Positions 26,801 to 35,359 of a stretch of DNA of 64,000 bases are shown piece after piece. A program made the position numbers and the translations under genes. The DNA comes from Vulgatibacter incomptus_A (GTDB lineage: Bacteria; Myxococcota; Myxococcia; Myxococcales; Vulgatibacteraceae). Position 1 is the first letter of the stretch. Every line of letters begins with the position of its first letter. Below the pieces are notes generated by a model. That model saw only the letters and a program-made list of their open reading frames with translations. It was not told the origin of the DNA and did not search any database. The stretch is taken from assembly GCA_040391605.1 (NCBI GenBank), contig JBEBXK010000008.1:1-64000 (forward strand), given 5' to 3'.

Positions 26801-27705
26801 TCCGCACGGACGGCACCTTCGATTACCGCTACTCCACGATGATCTTCCCGGTCAACGCCTCCCGTTCGATCGGCTTCCAGAGCCTCGACGGCAGCGAGGG
26901 CGCCGCCCTCCCGGAGCCGGAGAGCGGCATCGAGGGCAGCAGGTTCGCGTACGCCGCATATCCGCTCCCCCGGACCGGTTCCTGGACCTTCACGCCGGCC
27001 CACGATGCGACGGTCCGCCTCGACGTCGTCAACGGTCATAGCTCCGACTCGTTGGAGGCCGAGCTTCGGGTCTACCCGGCGGTGCAGATCATCTCCGCCG
27101 AGGCGCGCTCTGCAGAGCCGGCACCCGGGGAGCCCTTCTCCATCCGCTGGGAGACCAAGCACGCCCTGGCCGTGCGGGTGGAGGATGGCTTCGGCGTCAC
27201 TCGCTGCGTCGCCCTGCCGAGCGAGGTCAAGGTGGGAGCCTGCGCCCTCACCGAGCATAGCATTGGCAATATGGACTACATCGTGATCGCCGAAGGTGGC
27301 ACCGCTGGGAACGAGGCGCAGGAGCTGGTCGAGGTGGCGGTCTTCCCTCCCTTCTCGATCGACTCGTTCACCGCGAGCGCCGAGGAGATCGTCAGCGGCG
27401 AGAGCGTGACGATCGCCTGGACGACGACCAACGCCGACTCCATGACGCTCACCGAGAATGGCGTGGACGTGGATCTCACGGATCTGAACCTGGCGGATGA
27501 CGAGCTGGAGTTCTCGCCGGTGGTCGACTCGACGTACGTCCTCTCGGTGACTTCGTTGGACGGTCGCACCAGAGACGCCACCCTCGAGGTCCTCGTGATG
27601 GAGTCGACGGGGCCCGTCGATCCGCCGGAGGAGATCGACGGCGGGGGTGAGGATCTCCCGCCCGGGTCGGATGATGCTGAGCCGGGGGATGGGGGCGACA
27701 TCTAA
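23836..27705 (+). CDS. Large Ig-like repeat lipoprotein, 1289 aa
   Basis: The ATG at 23836 follows AGGAG and starts a lipoprotein signal (MRFTLVSRIFILGLSMALAA then TGC). At least ten Ig/cadherin-like modules of 85-100 residues run through it, each with a VTLSW- or LGLSW-type strand and a TYTLTA-type strand. Around residues 870-1030 an unrelated insert (NYASVRVMTNGFLSFG, LAPFWAEIDG, VIQWKEFLL, ASRSIGFQSLDGSEG) resembles nidogen-type extracellular domains. The C-terminus is Glu/Asp/Gly/Pro-rich. It is paralogous to the 445-residue protein at 20886. Surface location is inferred from the signal; ligand unknown. Confidence 0.85.
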   Translation: MRFTLVSRIFILGLSMALAATGCSDSEEVFRIVSFDATPNPVTQGDAVTLSWVTKGAVAVQLTDENGTRLDVAERGVKAGSIQVRPNQPVTYTLEAVNGAGKKASKKVELKMANPEQGIDSFTARPAAIDLGSSSTLSWISLFADKVELKNEVTGEVVEVKNGLESFKVSPTETTTYTLTAYGEGEPRSAQTTVTLLGPPEIAITSSASSVLPGGGATLTLFFSPETKNVQLFRGEIDITPDWPALISPLTATVSATAPTEFTMVAVSGSGESRDSVTLGVTPVVDSFVVLTPESMRIGNPIEVSWTVRGAESVQIFSDGVLRHTAPANARVQGTAVVALGVDGTIELIASTSTDQVTRSVSVEITEEPRILSFSATPDKVATDLGTPLPVTLSWLADGFDSLELIQVPGGRVAIPAMSEGSMTVQVDQPTTFRLNAVNELGKHSRDIRVSLDAPPTIESFTAHPSLVGVGEAVTLSWRALNSQRIELFRDGNRILIPENRLTGSFTESLAFGATYELRAFGAAYEVPDVREVEVAIGAPQILSFQFDQTATHPGATLGLSWEAVGGVELQLMDGVGEVLFSTNTTQTIMGGTHSVSAPVDAPIASYSLRVTNGVGQRDERTVSIPVIDGPVIHGFTVDRSLVTIGDEITLSWSILDGVAGTPARLTLLDSFGHVHEITGSVGSITIPMEQIGARTFYLSADSEGTVGSIASVTVDIVDVPRITVSATGDYDDPPNPPSVHWVTTGATKITVAEAFEDLLYPIYTGTTPSEVASGWHGVAPTELPSMTYRVTAENAAGATAFGEVTIRVDPAAAFELVLDPPEVLEGDSTEIRWEAHRGDAALSFGDTGPAIQVLAPFIDASLLVAAEEVVLDGSGARLWGEVDFPAGFAFPFDGTNYASVRVMTNGFLSFGSTDEDASAHAAAKPVGLPAPSQDFVHLAPFWAEIDGESGSLWSGVAVEGGEEVVVIQWKEFLLASAAASTLDFEVVLRTDGTFDYRYSTMIFPVNASRSIGFQSLDGSEGAALPEPESGIEGSRFAYAAYPLPRTGSWTFTPAHDATVRLDVVNGHSSDSLEAELRVYPAVQIISAEARSAEPAPGEPFSIRWETKHALAVRVEDGFGVTRCVALPSEVKVGACALTEHSIGNMDYIVIAEGGTAGNEAQELVEVAVFPPFSIDSFTASAEEIVSGESVTIAWTTTNADSMTLTENGVDVDLTDLNLADDELEFSPVVDSTYVLSVTSLDGRTRDATLEVLVMESTGPVDPPEEIDGGGEDLPPGSDDAEPGDGGDI

Positions 27706-27758
27706 GCGCCCTGCCGGCGGGGTCGCGTTCGCCGCGATCCCGCCAGGTTGAAGAGTAT

Positions 27759-27783
27759 GAGAGCGGCCCCTACGGCCGCTCTC
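27759..27783 (+). terminator. Hairpin after the large Ig lipoprotein gene
   Basis: Perfect 10-bp arms GAGAGCGGCC and GGCCGCTCTC around CCTAC, 54 bp past the stop and followed by a weak GCTCGTT tract. It is a good intrinsic terminator candidate for the plus strand. Confidence 0.75.
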
Positions 27784-27909
27784 GCTCGTTAAGGCGCCCT
27801 ACAAGGCCCATGCGGTGCTCCCTTCCGTGTGCTGGCGCCTCTCCCCTCGGCGCTCCCAGACTTGGGCGTCGGTTCACGCGCGCACACGGCGCAGCGAGGA
27901 GGGGAAGGG

Positions 27910-28407
27910 ATGTCGAAGATCTGGGGATTGATTCTGGGGCTGGGACTGCTCGTGCCGTTCGTGGCCCACGCGGACGTCTCGGTGAGCGTCGACGCGAACG
28001 CTGCGGTCCGAATGAGGAACGTGGATGAACATCCGGTGAAGTTTGGCCTGGCGGGCCGGCTCGGCTACCGAATCGGCGGCGACGGCGTAGTCAACGTCAC
28101 CCCCGAGGCGATGTTCGCCTGGGAGCGCTTCGGCGACAACGACAACACCATCCGCGTCATGGGCGGTCTGCGGATCGCGGGGGGCAAGATCATCCAGCCC
28201 AGCGTCTTCGCTCATGCTGGCTGGGGTCGTCACAACTTCCACGACGACCACGATCACGCCTTCGCCTTGGATGGCGGTATGGCCCTGGACTTCGTGGCCA
28301 TCCCCGCCCTGAAGATCGGCGCGCAGGCGGCGTACAACTTGATCAACTTCAAGCCGGACGCCTTCGACTACGTCACCTTCGGCGGCCACCTCACCCTCGA
28401 CTTCTAG
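27910..28407 (+). CDS. Small outer-membrane beta-barrel protein
   Basis: 165 residues: a cleavable signal (MSKIWGLILGLGLLVPFVAHA) then alternating amphipathic strands ending in LTLDF, the C-terminal Phe typical of barrels inserted by the Bam complex. It resembles eight-stranded OmpW/OmpX-like porins in size, with a His/Asp-rich loop (HNFHDDHDHAF) that could bind metal. The start is at ATG 27910, preceded by GGGGAAGGG. Function unknown. Confidence 0.75.
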   Translation: MSKIWGLILGLGLLVPFVAHADVSVSVDANAAVRMRNVDEHPVKFGLAGRLGYRIGGDGVVNVTPEAMFAWERFGDNDNTIRVMGGLRIAGGKIIQPSVFAHAGWGRHNFHDDHDHAFALDGGMALDFVAIPALKIGAQAAYNLINFKPDAFDYVTFGGHLTLDF

Positions 28408-28447
28408 GAGTTGTCCGGCGATCGAGGCTTCGACGTATGATTCGCGG

Positions 28448-30517
28448 ATGCGAATCACTATGGCCCTGGTCGCCTGTCTCCTTCTGTCGTCGTGTACGTC
28501 TTCGCCGGGCGTGAGCGGCGACGGCGAGCCGGATCGCTGCGAGGAGATCCGCTGTGCTGCGGGCGAGCGCTGCGATCCGCTGGATGGGAGTTGCAAGCGC
28601 GAGGAGCCGCCAGCCTGCGGCGGCGTCCAATGTGCCGACGGAGAGATCTGCGATCGGCTGGCGGAGCGATGTCGGGAGCCACTGGCCGATCGCTGCGTGA
28701 GCGGCGACGCGTGGAAGCCCGGGACGCCGGCCTTCCGCGAGGTCACCGCTGCGTGGAAGCTCGAGGCGCTGGGGGTGGAGGGGGTGAGGCTCTCGGTCGC
28801 CGACGTCGACGGCGACGGCTTCCCCGATCTCTTCGTCCGACGGGGTGGCACCTCCGCCGACGACTTCGCCCCTGGAGGGCAGCGATCCAATTGGCTCCTC
28901 CGCAACGTCCGGGGCGCGGCCTTCGAGGACATCACGGAGGCGTCGGGGCTGCTGCAGCCGAGGCGGCGTCAGGAGGCGCGGGTCGGGCGGCCTGCCGAGG
29001 TCACCGTCTGGGCCGACGTGAACAACGACGGCTTCATCGACGCCTTCACCGGCTCCTCCGATCTGGACCTCGCAACGCGGCAGCTCGAGAGCTCGGAGGT
29101 GATGCTCAACGACGGAAAGGGGCGCTTCGTGTTGGGGCCGGAGGAGTCGGCGCCCCGGCGGGAGGGCGAGGCGGTCTCCGTTGCCGGAGCCGCCTTCATC
29201 GACATCAACCGAGATGGCATCGTCGATCTCTTCGTGGCCAGCGGCGCGGTGAATGGCAGGCCGGCGCAGGATCGCCTCTACCGCGGCTATGGCGACGGCG
29301 ATTTCGGCGACGTCACCGAGGAGGCCGGCCTCCTCACCGTCTCGGCCACCCAGGCCGACGATCTCAACCTCGCCCTGGCCCATAGCAACGCCTGGGGGGC
29401 CCTGGCCTGTGACCTGAACGGGGACGGCGCTCCGGAGCTGCTGGTCCCCTCCTATGGGCGGGCGCCCAACCACCTCTGGCAGGCGACGGGAGCCGCCGAT
29501 TTCCGCTTCGTGAACCGCTCGATCGACTCGGGCTACGCCTTCGATGCGCGGGACGATTGGAGCGGGAACGAGTCGGCTCGCTGCTGGTGCAAGCTGCATC
29601 CTGGTGACGAGGGCTGCGAGGGCGTGCCGGCGCCGGAGCACATCCGCTGTGTCGAAGATGGCGACGCCTTCCGCTGGAACCACGCCAGCGACCGCGAGCC
29701 CTACCGCCTGGGGGGCAACTCAGGGACCACGGTCTGCGCCGACGTGAACAACGACGGCTTCCTGGATCTGCTCACCACCGAGATCGTTCATTGGGACGTG
29801 GGCGCCTCCAGCGATCCCAGCGAGCTCCTCTTCAACGACGGCGCGGAGGATGTGAGGTTCCGGCGTCCGGGCGGCGAGGCGACCGGGCTGAAGCGGACGC
29901 ACGATCGCCTCGATTGGAACGACGGCGACATGACCGCGGCGGTCTTCGACTTCGATAACGACGGCAGGCCCGACATCTACATCGGCTCCAGCGATTATCC
30001 GGGCACGCGGGGCCACCTCTACCACCAGGGCGAGGATGGGGTCTTCGTCGAGGTCCCGATCGAGTGGGGGATCGACCATAGGTCGAGCCACGGGATCGCG
30101 GTCGCCGACTTCGATCGGGACGGCGACCTCGACGTGGTCGTAGGTCACTCTCGCACCCGCTGCGGTGACCATTGCTACGAGAAGGGGACGCCGCGCTTCT
30201 TCGAGAACCTGGCGGGGACTGCCGCCAATTGGATCCAACTCGATCTGGTGGGTGGGCCCAAGACGAACCGCGCCGCCATCGGGGCGCGCATCACCGTGCG
30301 TGCGTCAGGCGTGACACAGACCCAGGAGGTGGGCGGAGGCCACGGCCACTACGGGATCCAGCACGATCGCGTGGCCCACTTCGGCCTCGGCGCCGCCTGT
30401 GAGGCCGAGGTGACCATCCGCTGGCCGGATCGCGAACTCAGCGAGCAGCACTTCACCGTCCAGGCCGGCTACCGCTACCGGATCGTGCAGGGAGAGATGC
30501 CGATGGCGGAAGGCTGA
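28448..30517 (+). CDS. FG-GAP/VCBS repeat lipoprotein with UnbV (ASPIC) domain
   Basis: 689 residues. Signal MRITMALVACLLLSSC, then a Cys-rich segment with two EGF-like clusters (~25-80). A beta-propeller-like region holds at least seven calcium loops (DVDGDGFPDLF, DVNNDGFIDAF, DINRDGIVDLF, DFDNDGRPDIY and others). The C-terminus (~590-680) is an ASPIC/UnbV domain (NWIQLDLVGGPKTNRAAIGA, GGGHGHYGIQ). This CRTAC1-like arrangement is extracellular and calcium-dependent in known members; bacterial functions are largely unknown. It follows the barrel gene by 40 bp. Confidence 0.9.
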   Translation: MRITMALVACLLLSSCTSSPGVSGDGEPDRCEEIRCAAGERCDPLDGSCKREEPPACGGVQCADGEICDRLAERCREPLADRCVSGDAWKPGTPAFREVTAAWKLEALGVEGVRLSVADVDGDGFPDLFVRRGGTSADDFAPGGQRSNWLLRNVRGAAFEDITEASGLLQPRRRQEARVGRPAEVTVWADVNNDGFIDAFTGSSDLDLATRQLESSEVMLNDGKGRFVLGPEESAPRREGEAVSVAGAAFIDINRDGIVDLFVASGAVNGRPAQDRLYRGYGDGDFGDVTEEAGLLTVSATQADDLNLALAHSNAWGALACDLNGDGAPELLVPSYGRAPNHLWQATGAADFRFVNRSIDSGYAFDARDDWSGNESARCWCKLHPGDEGCEGVPAPEHIRCVEDGDAFRWNHASDREPYRLGGNSGTTVCADVNNDGFLDLLTTEIVHWDVGASSDPSELLFNDGAEDVRFRRPGGEATGLKRTHDRLDWNDGDMTAAVFDFDNDGRPDIYIGSSDYPGTRGHLYHQGEDGVFVEVPIEWGIDHRSSHGIAVADFDRDGDLDVVVGHSRTRCGDHCYEKGTPRFFENLAGTAANWIQLDLVGGPKTNRAAIGARITVRASGVTQTQEVGGGHGHYGIQHDRVAHFGLGAACEAEVTIRWPDRELSEQHFTVQAGYRYRIVQGEMPMAEG

Positions 30518-30559
30518 CCAGACGCCTGGGGGTCCGCGAAGAGGCAGAGAGTCCGACGG

Positions 30560-30597
30560 CGCCTCGTCCGGCGAAAGAGGAAGAGGCGGACGAGGCG
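30560..30597. terminator. Hairpin between convergent UnbV and citrate synthase genes
   Basis: Arms of 11 bp, CGCCTCGTCCG and CGGACGAGGCG, pair perfectly around a 16-nt loop, 43 bp after one stop and 13 bp after the other. This is a likely bidirectional terminator without a U-tract. Confidence 0.6.
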
Positions 30598-30609
30598 GTG
30601 GGAGGAGCT

Positions 30610-31761
30610 TCAGCGCCGATCGATCGAGGTGTAGCCGCGAGGGGGCTCGCCCACGTAGATCTGGCTCGGCCGGAAGATCCGGTTGTTCTCGAGCTGCTCC
30701 ATCCAATGGGCCAGCCAGCCGGAGACCCTGGCGATGGCGAAGACGGGCGTGAAGAGGTCGGTGGGGATCGCCAGCTTCTGGTAGACGAGACCGGAGTAGA
30801 AGTCGACGTTGGGGTAGATGCCCTTGGGCCCGACCCGCTCCTCCATCACCTCCTCGAGCTTCACGGCGATGTCGTAGAGCGGCGTGGAGCCGTAGCGCGC
30901 GAAGAGCTGCTCCGCCAGGCGCTGGAGGATCTTCGCCCGGGGATCCTTCACCTTGTACTCACGGTGCCCGAAGCCGGGGATCTTCCGCTTGGCGGCCTGG
31001 GCCTTGTCGAGCCAGGGCACCACGTTCGCCACGCTGCCGATCTCGGTGAGCATCTCGAGGACGTCCTCGTTGGCGCCGCCGTGGAGCGGGCCAGAGAGGG
31101 TCCCGACAGCCGACGCCACCACGGCGTAGGAGTCCGCCAGTGACGAGGCGGTGACCCGCGCCGAGAAGGTGGACGCGTTCATCGAATGCTCCGCGTGGAG
31201 CACCAGGCAGGTGTCGAGGATCTGCGCGTGGGTGGGATCCGGCTCCTGCTCGTTGAGCATGTAGAGGAAGTTCGCCGCGTGGGTGAGCTTGTCGTTGGGG
31301 AGCACGTCGCGATCGCCGCGGCGCATTCGGTGGAAGGCGGCGACGATGGTGGGCAGCTTGGCGATCAGCCGCACACAGGCGCCGTGTCGCTGCTCCGCGT
31401 CCATCACGTTGATGTGCGGGTAGAACATCCCGAGGGCGCCCACCGCTGCGGCCAGCGCGTCCATCGGATGCCCGGTCTCGGGCAGGGTCTTCATCAGATC
31501 GATCAGCTTGTACTTGAGCCGCCGGTGGTGGACGAGCTCATGCGAGAAAGAGTCGAGCTGCCCCTTGGTGGGGAGGTTCCCGTAGAGGAGCATGTAGCTG
31601 GTCTCCTCGAAGGTGCTCTTCTCGGCCAGCTCCTCGATGGGATAGCCGCGGTAGAAGAGGATGCCCTTCTGCCCGTCGATGTCACAGACTCTCGACTCGG
31701 CGGCAGGGACCCCCGCGAGGCCGGGGATATAAGGGATCTGGGGCTCGGTGTCGGTCGCCAT
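30610..31761 (-). CDS. gltA: Citrate synthase
   Basis: 383 residues from ATG 31761, condensing acetyl-CoA with oxaloacetate at entry to the TCA cycle. Catalytic and binding segments: GILFYRGYPIEELAEKS, LHAEHSMNASTFSARV, LSGPLHGGANEDVLEML and GFGHREYKVKDPRA. Length and the absence of an N-terminal NADH-binding extension place it with the short (~380-residue) type. An in-frame ATG at 31860 would add 33 unconserved residues. Monocistronic. Confidence 0.96.
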   Translation of the reverse strand: MATDTEPQIPYIPGLAGVPAAESRVCDIDGQKGILFYRGYPIEELAEKSTFEETSYMLLYGNLPTKGQLDSFSHELVHHRRLKYKLIDLMKTLPETGHPMDALAAAVGALGMFYPHINVMDAEQRHGACVRLIAKLPTIVAAFHRMRRGDRDVLPNDKLTHAANFLYMLNEQEPDPTHAQILDTCLVLHAEHSMNASTFSARVTASSLADSYAVVASAVGTLSGPLHGGANEDVLEMLTEIGSVANVVPWLDKAQAAKRKIPGFGHREYKVKDPRAKILQRLAEQLFARYGSTPLYDIAVKLEEVMEERVGPKGIYPNVDFYSGLVYQKLAIPTDLFTPVFAIARVSGWLAHWMEQLENNRIFRPSQIYVGEPPRGYTSIDRR

Positions 31762-31908
31762 GGGGATCCTTTCGGCTGTGCCGGAGAAGTGGGCTTTGCG
31801 CTTGCCTTGGGCCGCCTTGTACCATCCCGCGCCGATCCGCGGCACGCACAAACCGCTCATTCGATAAAGACCTGCGCGCCTTCGCGCCGCTGATTAGAGT
31901 GGCCGCCC

Positions 31909-32844
31909 GTGAACGCTCCCTCCCCAGTGGTCCGCCTCGAAGGGCTCTCCAAGCGCTACGGCCCCCTGATGGCCCTCGACTCTCTGACCCTCGACATCCA
32001 GGCCGGTGAGATCTTCGCCCTCCTAGGCCCCAACGGCGCGGGAAAGACCACCCTGATCGGCTGCGTCTCCGGCCTGACCCTCCCCTCTTCGGGCTCTGCC
32101 CGCGTGATGGGCCATGACGTGCAGACCGACTACCGCCAGACCCGGCGGGTGGTGGGGCTGGTGCCCCAGGAGCTGAACTACGATCCCTTCTTCACGGTGG
32201 AGGAGACCCTGCGCTTCCAGGCGGGATACTTCGGGGTCAAGCTCACGGAGGAGAGGCTGCGGGAGATCCTGGACGCCCTCGATCTCACCCGCAAGCGCAA
32301 GGCCGGGACCCGGGAGCTCTCCGGGGGGATGAAGCGGCGGCTCCTGATCGGCAAGGCGCTGGTGCACGATCCCAAGGTCCTCTTCCTGGACGAGCCCACC
32401 GCCGGGGTGGACGTGGAGCTGCGTCGTGACCTCTGGGCGTATGTGAGGCGGCTGCGGGAGGGCGGCACCACCATCGTCCTCACCACCCACTACCTGGAGG
32501 AGGCGCAGGAGCTGGCGGATCGGGTGGGGATCATCTCCCATGGCAAGCTGCGGCTGGTGGAGGAGAAGGACGCGCTGATGGCCCGCCTCGGTCGCAAGAC
32601 CCTGAGGCTGGTCCTGGGCGCGCCCATCGCGCGGCTGCCCGAGGCGCTGGCATCGGCCGGGGCCAGCTTGCTCGAAGGCGGGAGGATCGTGGAGCTCACC
32701 CAGCCCGCCGGCGCCGAGCTGGGGCCGATCGTGGCCCGGTCGCTGGAGGCGGGCCTCGTGCTCCGCGACCTCGAGACGCGGAGAACAGACCTGGAGGCGA
32801 TCTACGTGGAGCTCCTCACCCAGGACGCAGGGAGGGCCTCTTGA
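31909..32844 (+). CDS. ABC transporter ATP-binding protein
   Basis: 311 residues, GTG start. Walker A LLGPNGAGKTTL, signature LSGGMKRRLLIG, Walker B VLFLDEP, and the switch His in LTTHYLEEA. Similarity to DrrA/NodI-type exporters fits its partner, an ABC-2 permease encoded with a 4-bp overlap. The C-terminal ~80 residues form the accessory domain common in this group. Exported substrate unknown. Confidence 0.95.
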   Translation: MNAPSPVVRLEGLSKRYGPLMALDSLTLDIQAGEIFALLGPNGAGKTTLIGCVSGLTLPSSGSARVMGHDVQTDYRQTRRVVGLVPQELNYDPFFTVEETLRFQAGYFGVKLTEERLREILDALDLTRKRKAGTRELSGGMKRRLLIGKALVHDPKVLFLDEPTAGVDVELRRDLWAYVRRLREGGTTIVLTTHYLEEAQELADRVGIISHGKLRLVEEKDALMARLGRKTLRLVLGAPIARLPEALASAGASLLEGGRIVELTQPAGAELGPIVARSLEAGLVLRDLETRRTDLEAIYVELLTQDAGRAS

Positions 32845-33671
32845 GCGGACTCGGTTCGAAGGCGGAGCAGGGCATGAAGCCGGCGCCCGCGACATCGGAG
32901 TGGAGGCGGGAGCTTCGGGGACCCTGGACCCTCTTCGAGAAGGAGGTGCGGCGCTTCCTCCGGGTGCCGGGACAGACCATCGTCTCGCCCGTGATCACCA
33001 CCGTCCTCTACCTGGTGGTCTTCGGCTCCGCCCTGGGTGGCAACCTGCGAGAGATCCAAGGCGTGCCCTACCTCTCCTTCATCGTCCCGGGCCTGGTGAT
33101 GCTGGGGGTGATCTCGAACTCCTTTCTGAACACCTCCTCCTCGATGTTCATCATGAAGCTGCAGGAGACGGTGGTGGATCTCCTGATCTCCCCCATGCGC
33201 TATGGCGAGATCGTCGCGGCCATGGTGGGCGCGGCGTCGGTGCGGGCGCTGACCGTAGGCCTCCTCACCTGGGCCGTGGCCATCGTCGCCCAGGGCGAGC
33301 TGCTCCTGGTACATGTCGGCTACGCCATCGCCTTCCCGGTCCTCACCAGCGTCGGCCTCGCCGCCGTCGGCCTCTTCGTCGGGATCTGGGCGGAGAAGTT
33401 CGAGCACGTCAACCTGGTGCCCACCTTCGTGATCACCCCGCTGACCTTCCTCGGCGGCGTCTTCTACGACGTAAGCCAGCTCCCCAAGGTTTTCGCCACG
33501 CTCTCCTTCTTCAACCCGATCCTCTACCTCGTCGAAGGCATGCGCTACGCGCTCCTGGGCACCTCCACCGTAGACCCCCGGCTCTCGCTACTCTTCCTCC
33601 TCGTCTTCGACGCGCTGGCTCTCTGGCTCTGCCACTTCGTCCTCCGCCGAGGCTGGAAGCTCCGCTCCTGA
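32841..33671 (+). CDS. ABC-2 type transporter permease
   Basis: 276 residues, about six membrane helices. The SPVITTVLYLVVFGSALG and VPTFVITPLTFLGGVFYDVSQLP segments are typical of ABC-2/NodJ-like permeases (YadH group). The TTG start at 32841 overlaps the ATPase stop, a coupled arrangement. Together the two genes form a complete exporter. Confidence 0.94.
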   Translation: MSGLGSKAEQGMKPAPATSEWRRELRGPWTLFEKEVRRFLRVPGQTIVSPVITTVLYLVVFGSALGGNLREIQGVPYLSFIVPGLVMLGVISNSFLNTSSSMFIMKLQETVVDLLISPMRYGEIVAAMVGAASVRALTVGLLTWAVAIVAQGELLLVHVGYAIAFPVLTSVGLAAVGLFVGIWAEKFEHVNLVPTFVITPLTFLGGVFYDVSQLPKVFATLSFFNPILYLVEGMRYALLGTSTVDPRLSLLFLLVFDALALWLCHFVLRRGWKLRS

Positions 33672-33784
33672 CGCAGATTTGGAGAATCTGAGCTGAGTGA
33701 GGGCGCCCGACTTGAGTCGGCCAACAGGTCGAGCGGCGGGGATCGCCCTCGCTCTTCGCGAAGATGGCTCTTTGCGTGCGCCGG

Positions 33785-34063
33785 CTACTCTGCGAGACCG
33801 CAGGCGCGGTCGCCGGCGGCGGTGCCGATGGCGTGGCAGTCGCAGTCGTCCACGAAGCTCTCGCAACGGGCCTGGGCCTTCTTGCCGGCGCCTCGCTTGG
33901 ACTCCTGCTGGGCCGCGCGGCGCTTGCAGGCGTCGACCTGGGTGCGGGTCGGCTCGCAGGCGCAGATCTTCGCGGCGAGCTCCTCGCATTGGGACGAGCA
34001 GGCCAGGGCGCCGAAGGAGGTGCCGAGGAGGAGGGCGGCGAGGAGGAGGGGCTTCGGAGTCAT
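33785..34063 (-). CDS. Small Cys-rich secreted protein
   Basis: 92 residues with an N-terminal signal (MTPKPLLLAALLLGTSFGALACS) and ten further Cys-containing positions clustered as CEELAAKICACEP, CDCHA and CGL. It may be a lipoprotein with a short periplasmic disulfide-bonded domain. No family recognised. It lies 12 bp downstream of the rluA-type gene on the same strand. Confidence 0.7.
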   Translation of the reverse strand: MTPKPLLLAALLLGTSFGALACSSQCEELAAKICACEPTRTQVDACKRRAAQQESKRGAGKKAQARCESFVDDCDCHAIGTAAGDRACGLAE

Positions 34064-34075
34064 GGGCTTGGACTC

Positions 34076-35116
34076 CTATCCGATCAGCGAAGCCATGTCA
34101 GCCGGGAGTCTCGCCTCCACCCGGAGCTTTCGCCCGTTCGTCGGGTGGACGAAGCCGACGGCGGCCGCGTGGAGGGCGTGGCGATCGAGGATCAGCTCCT
34201 GCCTGGCGGCCTCGTCGAGGACGCCGTCGGCGAAGTCGGCGAAGTAGCGATCGCAGGGGCCGTAGATCTTGTCGCCGACGATGGGATGGCCTACCGCGGC
34301 GAGGTGGGCGCGGATCTGATGTTGCCTCCCGGTGCGGGGGAAACAGCGCACCAACGCCAGCTCCGGCCCCCGCCAGGTGGACTCGCGGGAGAAGCGGCGC
34401 TCGACGCGGACCTCGGTGAGGGAGTCCTTGCCCTCCGGGCCGCGGACCACCCCCATCTTCACCCGCAGCGGATGATCGAGGAGGCCCAGGGGCAGGTCGA
34501 TCCGCAGCTCGTCGGAGGCGGGCCAGCCGTGGACCAGGGCCTGATACTCCTTGTGTACCTGGCCGGGGCGCTCGAAGAGCATCTTCAGGCTGCGGGTGAT
34601 CTCGGGACGCTTGCCGCAGACCACCAGCCCGCTGGTCTCCCGATCGAGGCGATGGGCGATGTCCCACTTTTCACCAGGGGCCTGGCGCTCGCGCAGCACG
34701 CTGGTCAGGGTCTGGACGTAGTAGCGGGCGCTGGGGTGGACGGTGAGGCCGGCGGGCTTATCGACCACCAGCAGATCGTCGTCCTCGTAGGCAACCCCAT
34801 AGTCCCTCTCGCAGACGGGCTCGGGGTCGCGCTTGCGGCGGAGGCGGAACTCCATCCCCGCCCAAACAGGGGTGGAGGGCTTGAGCACGCCGGGGCCGTC
34901 GTGGAGGAGCGCTTCGCGGATCAGCCGCTGGATCCTGGTACGGGAGAGGCGGCGGATCTTCTCCGCCAGGTAGAGGTCGAGGCGCCGGCCCGCGTAGTTC
35001 GGCTCCACCCGGAAGGGCACCTCGTAGAGCTCGGGCTCGTCGGAGCGATCGTCCGGCGCCTCGTCGGGGTCCGTAGCGCTGACGGCGGCGCGCGCGATGG
35101 CGTTGGTTCGTCCCAT
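34076..35116 (-). CDS. RluA-family 23S rRNA pseudouridine synthase
   Basis: 346 residues from ATG 35116. An S4 RNA-binding domain (~38-95) precedes the catalytic domain. The catalytic Asp158 is in AHRLDRETSGL, with VVDKPAGLTVHPS upstream and PRTGRQHQIRAHLAAVGHPIVGD downstream, all RluA hallmarks. It isomerises uridines in 23S rRNA or tRNA; the exact target (RluC- or RluD-like) cannot be told from sequence alone. Confidence 0.93.
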   Translation of the reverse strand: MGRTNAIARAAVSATDPDEAPDDRSDEPELYEVPFRVEPNYAGRRLDLYLAEKIRRLSRTRIQRLIREALLHDGPGVLKPSTPVWAGMEFRLRRKRDPEPVCERDYGVAYEDDDLLVVDKPAGLTVHPSARYYVQTLTSVLRERQAPGEKWDIAHRLDRETSGLVVCGKRPEITRSLKMLFERPGQVHKEYQALVHGWPASDELRIDLPLGLLDHPLRVKMGVVRGPEGKDSLTEVRVERRFSRESTWRGPELALVRCFPRTGRQHQIRAHLAAVGHPIVGDKIYGPCDRYFADFADGVLDEAARQELILDRHALHAAAVGFVHPTNGRKLRVEARLPADMASLIG

Positions 35117-35213
35117 GATCACTCGTGGCGGATCGAGGCAGAGGAGGCCCCCGAACACCTCAGGCGCTCCTTATACCAGGGCCGCGATTGGGGCGGGCAT
35201 CCGCCCAGAGCAT

Positions 35214-35311
35214 GGGAAGAAACCGCCACCGCACGAGGCGGAGGCGGTTTCCTCACACGCGCTGCGCGCGTTGGGCTCTTTCTGGTGCTTGCTCGCCTCC
35301 GGCTCCCCGAG
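35214..35311. repeat. Dispersed hairpin-plus-tail repeat, copy A
   Basis: A hairpin (GAAACCGCC 35219-35227 with GGCGGTTTC 35243-35251) is followed by TCACACGCGCTGCGCGCG, then GGGCTCT, then CTCGCCTCCGGCTC. The same order recurs at 46919-47015, 50802-50890 and 50891-50992, and in reverse at 41261-41338. This copy lies between the divergent rluA-type and nucleotidyltransferase-like genes. Confidence 0.75.
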
Positions 35312-35333
35312 TTCGTGAATACTTCACGAACTC
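35309..35333. promoter_or_regulatory. Perfect 25-bp palindrome before the nucleotidyltransferase-like gene
   Basis: Arms GAGTTCGTGAA and TTCACGAACTC flank TAC. It ends 26 bp before the start codon at 35360, in an AT-richer stretch, which is the position of an operator or of a 5'UTR hairpin. It is not shared with the other copies of the dispersed repeat. Confidence 0.5.
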
Positions 35334-35359
35334 TCAGGGCAGCGATTATAACGGCGGCC

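Noticed and set aside
23854..27258. 1134-codon minus-strand ORF
   Set aside because: Antisense to the Ig-repeat lipoprotein; rich in Asp, His, Arg and Gly with no domain.
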